Shown: in pieces, positions 1 through 5,394 of the stretch
Layout: the number at the start of each line of letters is the position of its first letter
Numbering within the stretch: position 1 is the first letter of the stretch
Assembly (NCBI GenBank): GCA_019634245.1
Contig: JAHQVR010000150.1
Coordinates: 1 to 8,280 of the forward strand
Source: Gammaproteobacteria bacterium
GTDB lineage: Bacteria; Pseudomonadota; Gammaproteobacteria; Granulosicoccales; Granulosicoccaceae
DNA length: 8,280 bases
Direction: 5' to 3'
Made by a program: the position numbers and the translations under genes
Notes under the pieces: generated by a model
Database searches by the model: none
Told to the model about the DNA's origin: nothing
What the model saw: only the letters and a program-made list of their open reading frames with translations

Positions 1-15
1 CACGGTTGGTTGTGC

Positions 16-35
16 GAATCTGTGGGTGCAGATTC
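16..35. repeat. Short perfect inverted repeat upstream of the DUF3291 gene
   Basis: GAATCTG and CAGATTC form a perfect 7-bp inverted repeat around a 6-nt spacer (TGGGTG). It starts 62 bases before the DUF3291 start codon. No T-run follows, so it is not a typical intrinsic terminator. It could be an operator or the stem of a terminator belonging to a gene off the left edge. The sequence alone does not decide between these. Confidence 0.35.
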
Positions 36-77
36 CATATATTGCATAAAACCAAGATTTAAAGGTAAAGAGGCTCT

Positions 78-536
78 ATGTCTTCCTGGGAATTAGCGCA
101 GTTGAACATCGCCACTCTGGTGGCGCCTATTGAATCTCCGACGCTCACTGATTTCGTGGCAGCGTTAGATCGAATCAATGAACTGGCAGACAACGCACCG
201 GGGTTCGTATGGCGCTATCAAACGGACGATGACAATTCGGCAGAAGCGGAGCAAAGTTTTGGTAGTGACGTCATTGTCAATCTTTCGGTGTGGGAATCGA
301 TCGAGCAGTTACACGACTATGTCTATCGTACGGGGCACGCCCAGATCATGAGTCGTCGAAAAGAATGGTTCACCAAAATGACCAACGCCTATGCGGTGCT
401 ATGGTGGGTTCCTCAAGGTCATCAACCGACGCCGCACGAGGCTAAATTGAAATTAGAGTTACTCAGGGATAAGGGGCCAACCGCAGATGCGTTTACGTTC
501 AAGCAGGCTTTTCCCAATCCTGGTGGTGGCAGCTAA
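78..536 (+). CDS. DUF3291 domain-containing protein
   Basis: A 152-residue soluble protein with no signal peptide or membrane segment. It resembles the DUF3291 family, small proteins with a dimeric alpha+beta barrel (ABM monooxygenase-like) fold and no firmly assigned reaction. Supporting features are the N-terminal WELAQLNIATL strand, the central PGFVWRYQ segment (about residues 41-48), the strand and helix VIVNLSVWESIEQLHDYVY (about 65-83), and the tryptophan-rich VLWWVPQGHQPTPHEA region (about 107-122), which is characteristic of the family. The length is normal for the family. The ATG follows an AAGAGG (68-73) at a short 4-nt spacing; an AAGG at 62-65 is a weaker alternative. The gene stands alone, with the next gene convergent. 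The family assignment is from recognition of the sequence; the biochemical role is unknown. Confidence 0.8.
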   Translation: MSSWELAQLNIATLVAPIESPTLTDFVAALDRINELADNAPGFVWRYQTDDDNSAEAEQSFGSDVIVNLSVWESIEQLHDYVYRTGHAQIMSRRKEWFTKMTNAYAVLWWVPQGHQPTPHEAKLKLELLRDKGPTADAFTFKQAFPNPGGGS

Positions 537-650
537 CGCTGCATTTAGACATTCGATAGAGTAGGTGTTGTTCAATGCCGTAACGTTGAGTTCTCCGAAC
601 CACCAGACCACTGAACCATGTTTTAGTCGCCGCTCAGTGTACATGCCTGA

Positions 651-1052
651 CTAGCTGTGCAAATGTGCCAGAACTTCTGCCGACAATGACTCCGGGTCCT
701 CCTGTAGTTTCTTGATGAATTTTTTTGGCATTTCTGTCTGGTCGTCAAACTCAGCCGCCCATTCCATCATGCTCAATAACACGGGCAGTAGTGCAACACC
801 TTTATCAGTGAGTGAATAGATGTACCTCTTGCCGTGATCAGGGTCTAGAGTTTTTTGGATCACACTCTCCGTCTCTAATTTGAGTAGCCGATTGGCGAGT
901 ATGTTGGTTGATATCCCTTCGCCTGCTGATAGAAAGTCGCCGTAATACTTGCGGTTTTTAAACATAAGATCCCGGAGTATGACCAGACTCCAGCGATCGC
1001 CGAGCACGCCTGCGGCAAAACGAATAGGGCAACCGTAATTGTGATAGTCCAT
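651..1052 (-). CDS. HxlR-family (DUF24) winged helix-turn-helix transcriptional regulator
   Basis: A 133-residue DNA-binding regulator. The N-terminal NYGCPIRFAAGVLGDRWSLV block (residues 5-24), the recognition-helix region ISTNILANRLLKLE (about 47-60) and the wing DPDHGKRYIYSLTDKG (about 70-85) are the family signature. Cys8 sits at the position of the conserved N-terminal cysteine that senses thiol or quinone/aldehyde stress in studied relatives such as YodB and HypR. That role is known for those relatives and inferred here. The frame is open upstream to 1274, but the extra 74 codons run back through the operator and into the divergent gene, and lack HxlR character, so ATG at 1052 is chosen. 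No Shine-Dalgarno precedes it, and a -10 hexamer lies only 7 bp upstream, so the mRNA is probably leaderless. The gene is divergent from the GST gene, and an operator overlaps its own promoter, so autoregulation is likely. Confidence 0.9.
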   Translation of the reverse strand: MDYHNYGCPIRFAAGVLGDRWSLVILRDLMFKNRKYYGDFLSAGEGISTNILANRLLKLETESVIQKTLDPDHGKRYIYSLTDKGVALLPVLLSMMEWAAEFDDQTEMPKKFIKKLQEDPESLSAEVLAHLHS

Positions 1053-1059
1053 ATCGCAA

Positions 1060-1087
1060 ATTATACGGGTTGTCAGAATACTTGCAA
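1060..1087 (-). promoter_or_regulatory. Predicted promoter of the HxlR regulator gene
   Basis: On the minus strand, TTGCAA (1087-1082) and a perfect TATAAT (1065-1060) are separated by 16 bp. Transcription would begin near 1053, right at the ATG at 1052, which agrees with the lack of a ribosome-binding site. The -35 hexamer lies inside the left arm of the first inverted-repeat operator. Confidence 0.6.
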
Positions 1088-1103
1088 ATTGCAAGTATTC
1101 TGA
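1073..1103. promoter_or_regulatory. Operator 1: perfect 31-bp palindrome, core TACTTG-N7-CAAGTA
   Basis: Fifteen bases on each side of the central A1088 are perfectly complementary (arms 1073-1087 and 1089-1103). The core half-sites are TACTTG (1079-1084) and CAAGTA (1092-1097) with a 7-bp spacer. The site contains the TTGCAA -35 elements of both divergent promoters. HxlR-family regulators are known to bind inverted repeats of TACT/AGTA type, so the adjacent HxlR protein is the obvious candidate to bind here. Binding itself is inferred. Confidence 0.8.
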
Positions 1104-1115
1104 TAGGCTAATAAT
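1089..1115 (+). promoter_or_regulatory. Predicted promoter of the GST gene
   Basis: TTGCAA (1089-1094) and AATAAT (1110-1115, five of six consensus bases) are separated by 15 bp, slightly shorter than ideal. Transcription would start around 1122, leaving a leader of about 40 nt with a good Shine-Dalgarno. The -35 element is inside operator 1, and the predicted start is inside operator 2, a geometry suited to repression. Confidence 0.45.
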
Positions 1116-1133
1116 ACTTGCAAAAAACAAGTA
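1115..1133. promoter_or_regulatory. Operator 2: TACTTG-N7-CAAGTA
   Basis: TACTTG (1115-1120) and CAAGTA (1128-1133) are identical in half-site sequence and spacing to the core of operator 1. The centre-to-centre distance is 36 bp (1088 to 1124). Its spacer, CAAAAAA, is not itself symmetric. It covers the predicted GST transcription start, so occupancy should block the plus-strand promoter most strongly. Confidence 0.75.
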
Positions 1134-1160
1134 AAAACACCTAATAACTGGAGAACCTGT

Positions 1161-1778
1161 ATGACGACACTTTATGAAACGTTCCCAACCCGCTCGCAAC
1201 GGGCCAAATGGATTCTGGAAGAGATTGGTCTTAAATACGATGCAGAGACCGTGAATATGCGATCTGGAGAGCATAAAGACACCGAATACACGGCCGTGAA
1301 CCCCATGCAGGTAGTACCAACATTAGAGACTGACACCTACAAAATTCATGAATCGGTGGCAGTTGTTCTGCAGTTGGCCGATGAACATCCGAAGGCGAAC
1401 TTGGCACCGGCGGTCGGCACGGCTGATCGTGCGCGGTATTACCAGTGGTGTGTGTTTGGCAGTGCGGAGCTAGATTTTCCTATAGGGCTGATCACACAAA
1501 ACGAACTCTTGTTACCGGCAGAAAAGCGTAGCGAAAGTTTGGCGCAACTCGGACGAGCGCTTTTTACTAAACGGGCCACTATTTTGTCGAAGCAGTTGGA
1601 GCACGAACCCTACTTACTCGGGGACGATTTCAGCGGTGCGGATATTGTGATTGGCTACAACTGTTTCTGGTCTACGTTTTCGGGACTTTTGGATGATCAT
1701 CCGGTGCTTAGCGCTTATCTGGAACGGTTACAGAGTAGACCTGCTTTTCAACGAGCTTTCGCTGAGCCCAAGGCCTAG
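1161..1778 (+). CDS. Glutathione S-transferase-like protein
   Basis: A 205-residue cytosolic protein with the two-domain GST layout. The N-terminal thioredoxin-like domain (about 1-76) starts TLYETFPTRSQRAKWILEEIG, followed by VNPMQVVPTLE with the cis-proline at Pro53, and then the ESVAVVLQLAD segment (64-74), where Glu64-Ser65 is the family's glutathione gamma-glutamyl contact. The all-alpha C-terminal domain (about 88-200) contains FSGADIVIGY (157-166), matching the conserved core helix with its N-capping serine and buried aspartate. The catalytic residue is uncertain: Thr10 or Ser12 is positioned for it, and there is no Tyr or Cys in the usual place. Such proteins conjugate or reduce electrophiles with glutathione; the substrate here is unknown. 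GGAG (1150-1153) lies 7 nt before the ATG. It is divergent from the HxlR regulator and carries two operators in its promoter, so it is probably the regulator's main target. Confidence 0.85.
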   Translation: MTTLYETFPTRSQRAKWILEEIGLKYDAETVNMRSGEHKDTEYTAVNPMQVVPTLETDTYKIHESVAVVLQLADEHPKANLAPAVGTADRARYYQWCVFGSAELDFPIGLITQNELLLPAEKRSESLAQLGRALFTKRATILSKQLEHEPYLLGDDFSGADIVIGYNCFWSTFSGLLDDHPVLSAYLERLQSRPAFQRAFAEPKA

Positions 1779-2029
1779 TTGCTTGTGTGTTAGGAGTAGC
1801 GACACAAGTCCCCACTTGACCGTGGCTCAAGTGATAGGGCAATCTGTAGAGAGCCTGTATGCTGCGGTTAAAGATGGTCTTAAAAATCAATTAACTTGTA
1901 CATGCAAGATCTTTGAAGTGTCGCTTCTTGACGAAGACGAGCAAGGACAGTGACAGACCAAAGCCAATGTGCCTCTAGGCTGATTGATCTCTGCCTAATT
2001 TGTAAGCTGTGTAAGGGAGCACGAACATC
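1779..2029. other. Intergenic region between the GST and VOC genes, no supported gene
   Basis: A 251-bp stretch with no gene that can be defended. It holds two competing short inverted repeats. CAAGT (1805-1809) can pair with ACTTG (1814-1818), while CACTTGA (1813-1819) can pair perfectly with TCAAGTG (1827-1833). A further imperfect palindrome, CTTG-N6-CAAG, lies at 1895-1908. No T-run follows either hairpin. AAGGGAG at 2013-2019 is the ribosome-binding site of the downstream gene. No clear promoter was recognised. Confidence 0.5.
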
Positions 2030-2455
2030 ATGACCACACCTAAAGACACGATATCAACCGTGATTCCAACGCTGCGTTATCGTGATGCAAAGGCGGCGAT
2101 TGACTGGCTCTGCGAGGGGTTTGGCTTTACACCGCAATTGGTAGTTGAAGATGGTGCTGGTGGGATTGCGCATGCTCAGCTGCGATTTGGCAATGGAATG
2201 ATTATGGTCGGTTCTGCACGCGATGATGAGTTTGGACGCCTGCAGCAGCCTCCTAATACAGGTGTCGTTACACAATCAGCCTATCTCATTGTGGATGATA
2301 TTGACGAACACTATACAAAGGCCGTGGCTGCCGGAGCCACCATCACTGTAGCAATCAAAGACGAAGACTACGGTGGGAGGGTGTACTCCTGCAGCGATCC
2401 AGAGGGGCATCTTTGGAACTTCGGTAGCTACGATCCCTGGCAACCGCCCACTTGA
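2030..2455 (+). CDS. VOC-superfamily (glyoxalase/bleomycin-resistance fold) protein
   Basis: A 141-residue soluble protein of the vicinal oxygen chelate superfamily, closest in look to the YdcJ/PhnB-like, single-polypeptide two-module type. It begins with STVIPTLRYRDAKAAIDWLCEGFGF (about 9-33), the usual first beta-alpha module. Metal-ligand-type positions are His48 (GIAHAQLRFG) and Glu125 (SDPEGHLWNFGSYDPW, 122-137). The second module starts at SAYLIVDDIDEHYTKAVAAGA (83-103). The C-terminal YDPWQPP tail is common in this subgroup. The reaction is unknown; family members include glyoxalase I, dioxygenases and antibiotic-binding proteins. AAGGGAG (2013-2019) lies 10 nt upstream of the ATG. The stop codon is only 8 bp from the stop of the convergent PepSY-like gene. 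Confidence 0.85.
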   Translation: MTTPKDTISTVIPTLRYRDAKAAIDWLCEGFGFTPQLVVEDGAGGIAHAQLRFGNGMIMVGSARDDEFGRLQQPPNTGVVTQSAYLIVDDIDEHYTKAVAAGATITVAIKDEDYGGRVYSCSDPEGHLWNFGSYDPWQPPT

Positions 2456-2463
2456 GCTTATTA

Positions 2464-2772
2464 CTACTCCACTCCTTCAGCGCGAAATAGAATTTTCCCA
2501 CGCCGAGCCACCAGTAATTTTTCACCCGTGGCTGGATGGAAGTAGGCTTCCACTCGTTCGCCCTCAGGCGTTGTGCCATACACTTCCCAACAGCCGCCAT
2601 CTTCTTTCATGCGGCGCACTTGCCACCCTTGGGCCACGAGCTTTTCTTCCAAGGCGGATTCGGACAACCAGTCTGCTTTATCAATAGTGTCGCATTTCAT
2701 TCGGCCGGTTGCCTGTGAATGCAGTGGAACTAGGATCAGTGCGATGGTGGCTAAGCTAATCAGTGTCTTCAT
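2464..2772 (-). CDS. Small secreted PepSY-like domain protein
   Basis: A 102-residue protein with an N-terminal signal peptide (MKTLISLATIALILVPLHSQA, cleavage near residue 21) and a mature part of about 80 residues. The mature region resembles a single PepSY-type domain: a helix LSESALEEKLVAQGWQV (36-52), then strands CWEVYGTTPEGERVEAYFHP (61-80) and ATGEKLLVARRGKILF (81-96). Two cysteines, Cys27 and Cys61, could form a disulfide in the periplasm. ATG at 2772 has GAGGA upstream at 9 nt; an in-frame TTG at 2796 would overlap the preceding gene's stop and is less likely. It lies 20 bp downstream of the MsrQ-like gene on the same strand, so the two are probably cotranscribed and may act together at the membrane. 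Stop codons TAG and TAA occur in tandem. The precise function is unknown. Confidence 0.75.
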   Translation of the reverse strand: MKTLISLATIALILVPLHSQATGRMKCDTIDKADWLSESALEEKLVAQGWQVRRMKEDGGCWEVYGTTPEGERVEAYFHPATGEKLLVARRGKILFRAEGVE

Positions 2773-2792
2773 TGTTTTGAGTCCTCGTTCGA

Positions 2793-3401
2793 TCAATTTG
2801 TTTGTGCGGTTTCGTTAACGGTTGTTGCGCTCGTTAATGACTGATTGGTTTTCCAAATTCGATAGGTTTCTAGTGCCGCCAGCGGCACGAAATGAACCAA
2901 CGCTGGCCCGATATTGTTGTGCACGAATATCCAATGCAGCAGTGTGGCGATAGCGGCGACGTATACCGTTTGCTGCAAGCGCTTCCAGTGGCGGCCCAGG
3001 CGTTTGACTGACCAGTCGTTGGAGGTGATCGCGAGCGGCACGAAAATGAACATGGCCAGCCAGCCGGTCCAGATCCCCAGTAAAAGCGCTTCGCCCAACA
3101 CCGCTTCCAGAGTGCCCATATCGATGAGATATAGGACTGTATGTGCCAATGCATAACCAAAAGCGGCCACACCCAGATACCGCCGTCGCCGCATCATCCA
3201 CAGCCAAAAACGATTCTTAGGAAACATCATCCGAAATGGACTGATGACCATGGCGATAATCATAAAGCGCGCGGCAAACTCACCCGTAGGGTGCAACAAC
3301 GCTTCTGCGCTGGTACCCGATGCCAATCCGATCGTCATAGGCACCGAGGGTACGGCTAGTAATAGCCAGAAAAGATAGGGTGAATGCAGAATGGATTTCA
3401 T
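2793..3401 (-). CDS. MsrQ/YedZ-like haem-binding membrane protein (ferric-reductase-like transmembrane domain)
   Basis: A 202-residue inner-membrane protein with about five to six hydrophobic segments. It matches the MsrQ/YedZ branch of the ferric-reductase-like family in length and motifs: RRRRYLGVAAFGYALAHTVLY (71-91), LAITSNDWSVKRLGRHWKRL (123-142), then VYVAAIATLLHWIF (146-159). MsrQ is the haem b subunit that passes electrons from the respiratory chain to the periplasmic methionine sulfoxide reductase MsrP. His87 and His156 correspond to two of the haem-ligand histidines described for E. coli MsrQ. The third, in the usual LH-x-x-V-Y motif, is glutamine here (Gln143). No msrP gene is adjacent; the operon partner is the PepSY-like gene. 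The start at 3401 is chosen because hydrophobic MsrQ-like sequence begins there. The frame extends to an ATG at 3518, but that extension would cover the operator region. No strong ribosome-binding site is seen. Confidence 0.8.
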   Translation of the reverse strand: MKSILHSPYLFWLLLAVPSVPMTIGLASGTSAEALLHPTGEFAARFMIIAMVISPFRMMFPKNRFWLWMMRRRRYLGVAAFGYALAHTVLYLIDMGTLEAVLGEALLLGIWTGWLAMFIFVPLAITSNDWSVKRLGRHWKRLQQTVYVAAIATLLHWIFVHNNIGPALVHFVPLAALETYRIWKTNQSLTSATTVNETAQTN

Positions 3402-3455
3402 CGGATTCAGCTCAATCGGAGATAAGTGTATAGTCGTTGATCTGAGTAGCTCTTT

Positions 3456-3473
3456 TGTCACACTAGGGTGACA
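3456..3473. promoter_or_regulatory. Near-perfect 18-bp palindrome upstream of the MsrQ-like gene
   Basis: TGTCACACTAGGGTGACA is symmetric except for one mismatched pair (TGTCAC-x-CTAG-x-GTGACA). It lies 55 bp upstream of the MsrQ-like start and 111 bp upstream of the MscS-like start, so it could serve either divergent gene. The form is typical of a dimeric repressor or activator site; no specific regulator is recognised. Confidence 0.45.
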
Positions 3474-3481
3474 GGTTGTAA

Positions 3482-3502
3482 CAACTTGTATCGCGCAAGT
3501 TG
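3482..3502. promoter_or_regulatory. Operator 3: CAACTTG-N7-CAAGTTG, matching the HxlR operators
   Basis: Seven-base half-sites CAACTTG (3482-3488) and CAAGTTG (3496-3502) are exact complements across a 7-bp spacer. The inner five bases (ACTTG/CAAGT) and the spacing are the same as in operators 1 and 2. It lies about 80 bp upstream of the MsrQ-like start codon and the same distance upstream of the divergent MscS-like start. A perfect TTGACA (3500-3505) overlaps its right arm on the plus strand, but no matching -10 was found. Control by the HxlR protein at 651-1052 is inferred from the match. Confidence 0.6.
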
Positions 3503-3583
3503 ACAGATTTTCTGGCATTAGCCATTTGAAATGACATATTTTTAGACTTCAACACATACACCTTTGAGTTAAAACCATAATAA

Positions 3584-5257
3584 ATGACGGTAAAACCCCT
3601 ACGATCACTTGTCCTGCTGACTTTTGTAATGTCAAGCTGGGTACTTGGTCCAGTTACGTTGCAGGCGCAGTCTACGGCTGAGCCCGGATCGGTTACATCG
3701 GTTCAGCGCATCAACGAGCTTGCTGAGCTGATCAATCAGAAAGATCAACAACGAGAGCTTCTGAGGCAGAAAATTGCTTCCGCCAGTGACAACGTCGATG
3801 ACGAAGACCGACGAAAGTTCGTGACGGTGACGGAGGATTTGGACAGCTTAAGAGAGTCTTTTTTGTTTGCCCTACTCGGGAATCAGGCCGATATTCAGGC
3901 GTTGGATGATGTCGCGCCTCCGGACACCACTTGGCAAGAAGATGTGGTGGAAGTGTTAAAGCCGTTGGCCGATACGCTTAAAGCCGTGACAAAACGCCCT
4001 CGGGAAATTGCGAATCTACGTGAAAAGATTGAGCTGGCGAATCAGCAATCCAGTGCCATTCAGAATGCGATCACTACAGCGGATCGGATAAAAGTTGATG
4101 GCCTGTCTGAGAGTGCGGCGGCCACGCTTCAGACGTATCAGAGCAACTGGAACGATGAGCTGGAACAAGTTAAACAGGATCGACTGCTTGCGGAATCGCA
4201 ACTCGATGCCTTGGAATCCAGTAATGGTTCGGGTTGGTCGGATGTCTGGACGAGTGCCAAGGCGTTTTTTATCGGGCGCGGATTGACGCTGGTTCTGGCC
4301 GTCGTGGTTGGCGTTGCAGCCTGGGTCATCATGCGATATCTGTGGTGGCTGTATTCGACCAAGATCGCCTCGAAGGAAACTCGCCGAACCAGCACGCTGT
4401 ATCGATTCTCCGCGTATAGCTATTACCTATTCACCGGATTTGTGGTCATTCTGGCGGTGTTGCTCACTCTGTGGATACGCGAAGACTTATTACTGCTGGC
4501 TATCGCGTTTGTAGCATTGGCCAGTTTGGCCCTCGGGCTTCGGCAGTATCTACCCAACTACATCACGGAAGCTCGATTGTTGTTGAATATGGGCAATGTC
4601 AGAGAAGATGAACGTGTGTTCTACGATGGCTTGCCTTGGCAAGTAATGTCGTTAAACATTCAAACGGTTTTACGCAATCCGGCCATCGATGGTGTGATTC
4701 GGCTGCCATTGAGTACTATTGCCACCTTATCGTCCCGCCCGATTAAGAATAATTTATGGTTTCCAACAAAAAAGGATGACTACGTTGTCCTGCCTGATGG
4801 GTTGTTTGGCCGAGTACGCTGCCAAACACCAGATTTAGTGGAAATTGCGGTCAAAGGTGGTATCACCCTAACCTACCCAACCTCAGAGTTTTTCGCGCTG
4901 CAGGTGTTGAATTTAACCGGAGACAAAACCTTTGGTGTATCGACCACGTTTGGCCTTGACTACAACCTTCAAGCGATCTGTTTAACCACAGTGCCGGATA
5001 CACTGCGCACCGAAATCCACAAGGCCTTGGTATCTGCCGGCTTCGAATCACACATACAAGGTGAGTTGGTGGAATTGTCGGCGGCCAACGAGTCATCATT
5101 GGACTACATCATATTTATCACCATGAGTAGTGAGGTCGCCTCCAGCTACTATGCGATCGAGCGCTTGTTGGTGCAAACCTGTATTGCGGTAGCGAATGCG
5201 AATAGCTGGAGTATTCCGTTTCCTCAGCTGACGGTGCACAGCGCGGCGAGTGCATAA
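3584..5257 (+). CDS. MscS-type mechanosensitive channel-like membrane protein with long periplasmic N-terminal region
   Basis: A 557-residue inner-membrane protein. A signal peptide (about 1-29, LRSLVLLTFVMSSWVLGPVT then QAQ) precedes a mainly helical, coiled-coil-prone periplasmic region (about 36-212, rich in Gln, Glu, Arg and Lys heptads). Three membrane segments follow at about 233-255, 280-298 and 301-319. The last runs into LALGLRQYLPNYITEARLLL (315-334), the position of the pore helix. Then comes an MscS-like beta domain (335-386, NMGNVREDERVFYDGLPWQV and VIRLPLSTIATLSSRP) and a C-terminal alpha/beta domain ending IPFPQLTVHS (544-553), which closely fits the end of MscS-type proteins. 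Such channels release solutes on hypo-osmotic shock. The pore helix is poor in the Gly/Ala pattern of MscS, so channel activity is not certain. No Shine-Dalgarno precedes the ATG (GTTAAAACCATAATAA). It is divergent from the MsrQ-like operon. Confidence 0.8.
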   Translation: MTVKPLRSLVLLTFVMSSWVLGPVTLQAQSTAEPGSVTSVQRINELAELINQKDQQRELLRQKIASASDNVDDEDRRKFVTVTEDLDSLRESFLFALLGNQADIQALDDVAPPDTTWQEDVVEVLKPLADTLKAVTKRPREIANLREKIELANQQSSAIQNAITTADRIKVDGLSESAAATLQTYQSNWNDELEQVKQDRLLAESQLDALESSNGSGWSDVWTSAKAFFIGRGLTLVLAVVVGVAAWVIMRYLWWLYSTKIASKETRRTSTLYRFSAYSYYLFTGFVVILAVLLTLWIREDLLLLAIAFVALASLALGLRQYLPNYITEARLLLNMGNVREDERVFYDGLPWQVMSLNIQTVLRNPAIDGVIRLPLSTIATLSSRPIKNNLWFPTKKDDYVVLPDGLFGRVRCQTPDLVEIAVKGGITLTYPTSEFFALQVLNLTGDKTFGVSTTFGLDYNLQAICLTTVPDTLRTEIHKALVSAGFESHIQGELVELSAANESSLDYIIFITMSSEVASSYYAIERLLVQTCIAVANANSWSIPFPQLTVHSAASA

Positions 5258-5394
5258 TACTCACCACGTGTCGATTTCTCGTAGTGTCGTTCGTCTAGGT
5301 TATGAACGATGGGTAGAGTGGAAGAATCAAAGAGTACGCACCTAGCGTTTTCTTAATCTCTATCAATGACTTATAGATGTGAAGAGGGGAATTT
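5258..5394. other. Intergenic region before the DUF899 gene
   Basis: A 137-bp stretch with only weak signals. TCGTTC (5287-5292) and GAACGA (5304-5309) make a 6-bp inverted repeat with an 11-nt loop and no T-run. AGGGG (5385-5389) is the ribosome-binding site of the next gene at 5 nt. TATAGA (5372-5377) could be a -10 element but has no good -35 partner. No terminator for the MscS-like gene is evident. Confidence 0.4.

Noticed and set aside
1053..1274. N-terminal extension of the HxlR open frame to 207 residues
   Set aside because: It runs through the promoter and operators and into the divergent GST gene, and its sequence has no family similarity. The conserved family start is at 1052.
1895..1908. 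CTTG-N6-CAAG as a possible HxlR operator upstream of the VOC gene
   Set aside because: The spacer is 6 bp rather than 7 and the outer bases do not match on both sides. It was left out of the operator set but could be included in a relaxed motif scan.
1651..1953. 100-residue plus-strand open frame overlapping the GST 3' end
   Set aside because: It is out of frame with the GST over its first 40 or so codons. The tail beyond 1779 reads plausibly (for example VESLYAAVKDGLKNQ), but no start with a ribosome-binding site was found and no family was recognised.
3500..3505. Perfect TTGACA as a -35 for the MscS-like gene
   Set aside because: No acceptable -10 hexamer is found at 15-19 bp downstream; the match is likely a by-product of the operator arm.
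3402..3518. Upstream ATG (3518) for the MsrQ-like gene
   Set aside because: The extra 39 residues are not MsrQ-like, there is no ribosome-binding site, and the extension would cover the operator and palindrome region.
4630..4643. CTTG-N6-CAAG inside the MscS-like gene
   Set aside because: It lies within coding sequence and has a 6-bp spacer, consistent with chance.
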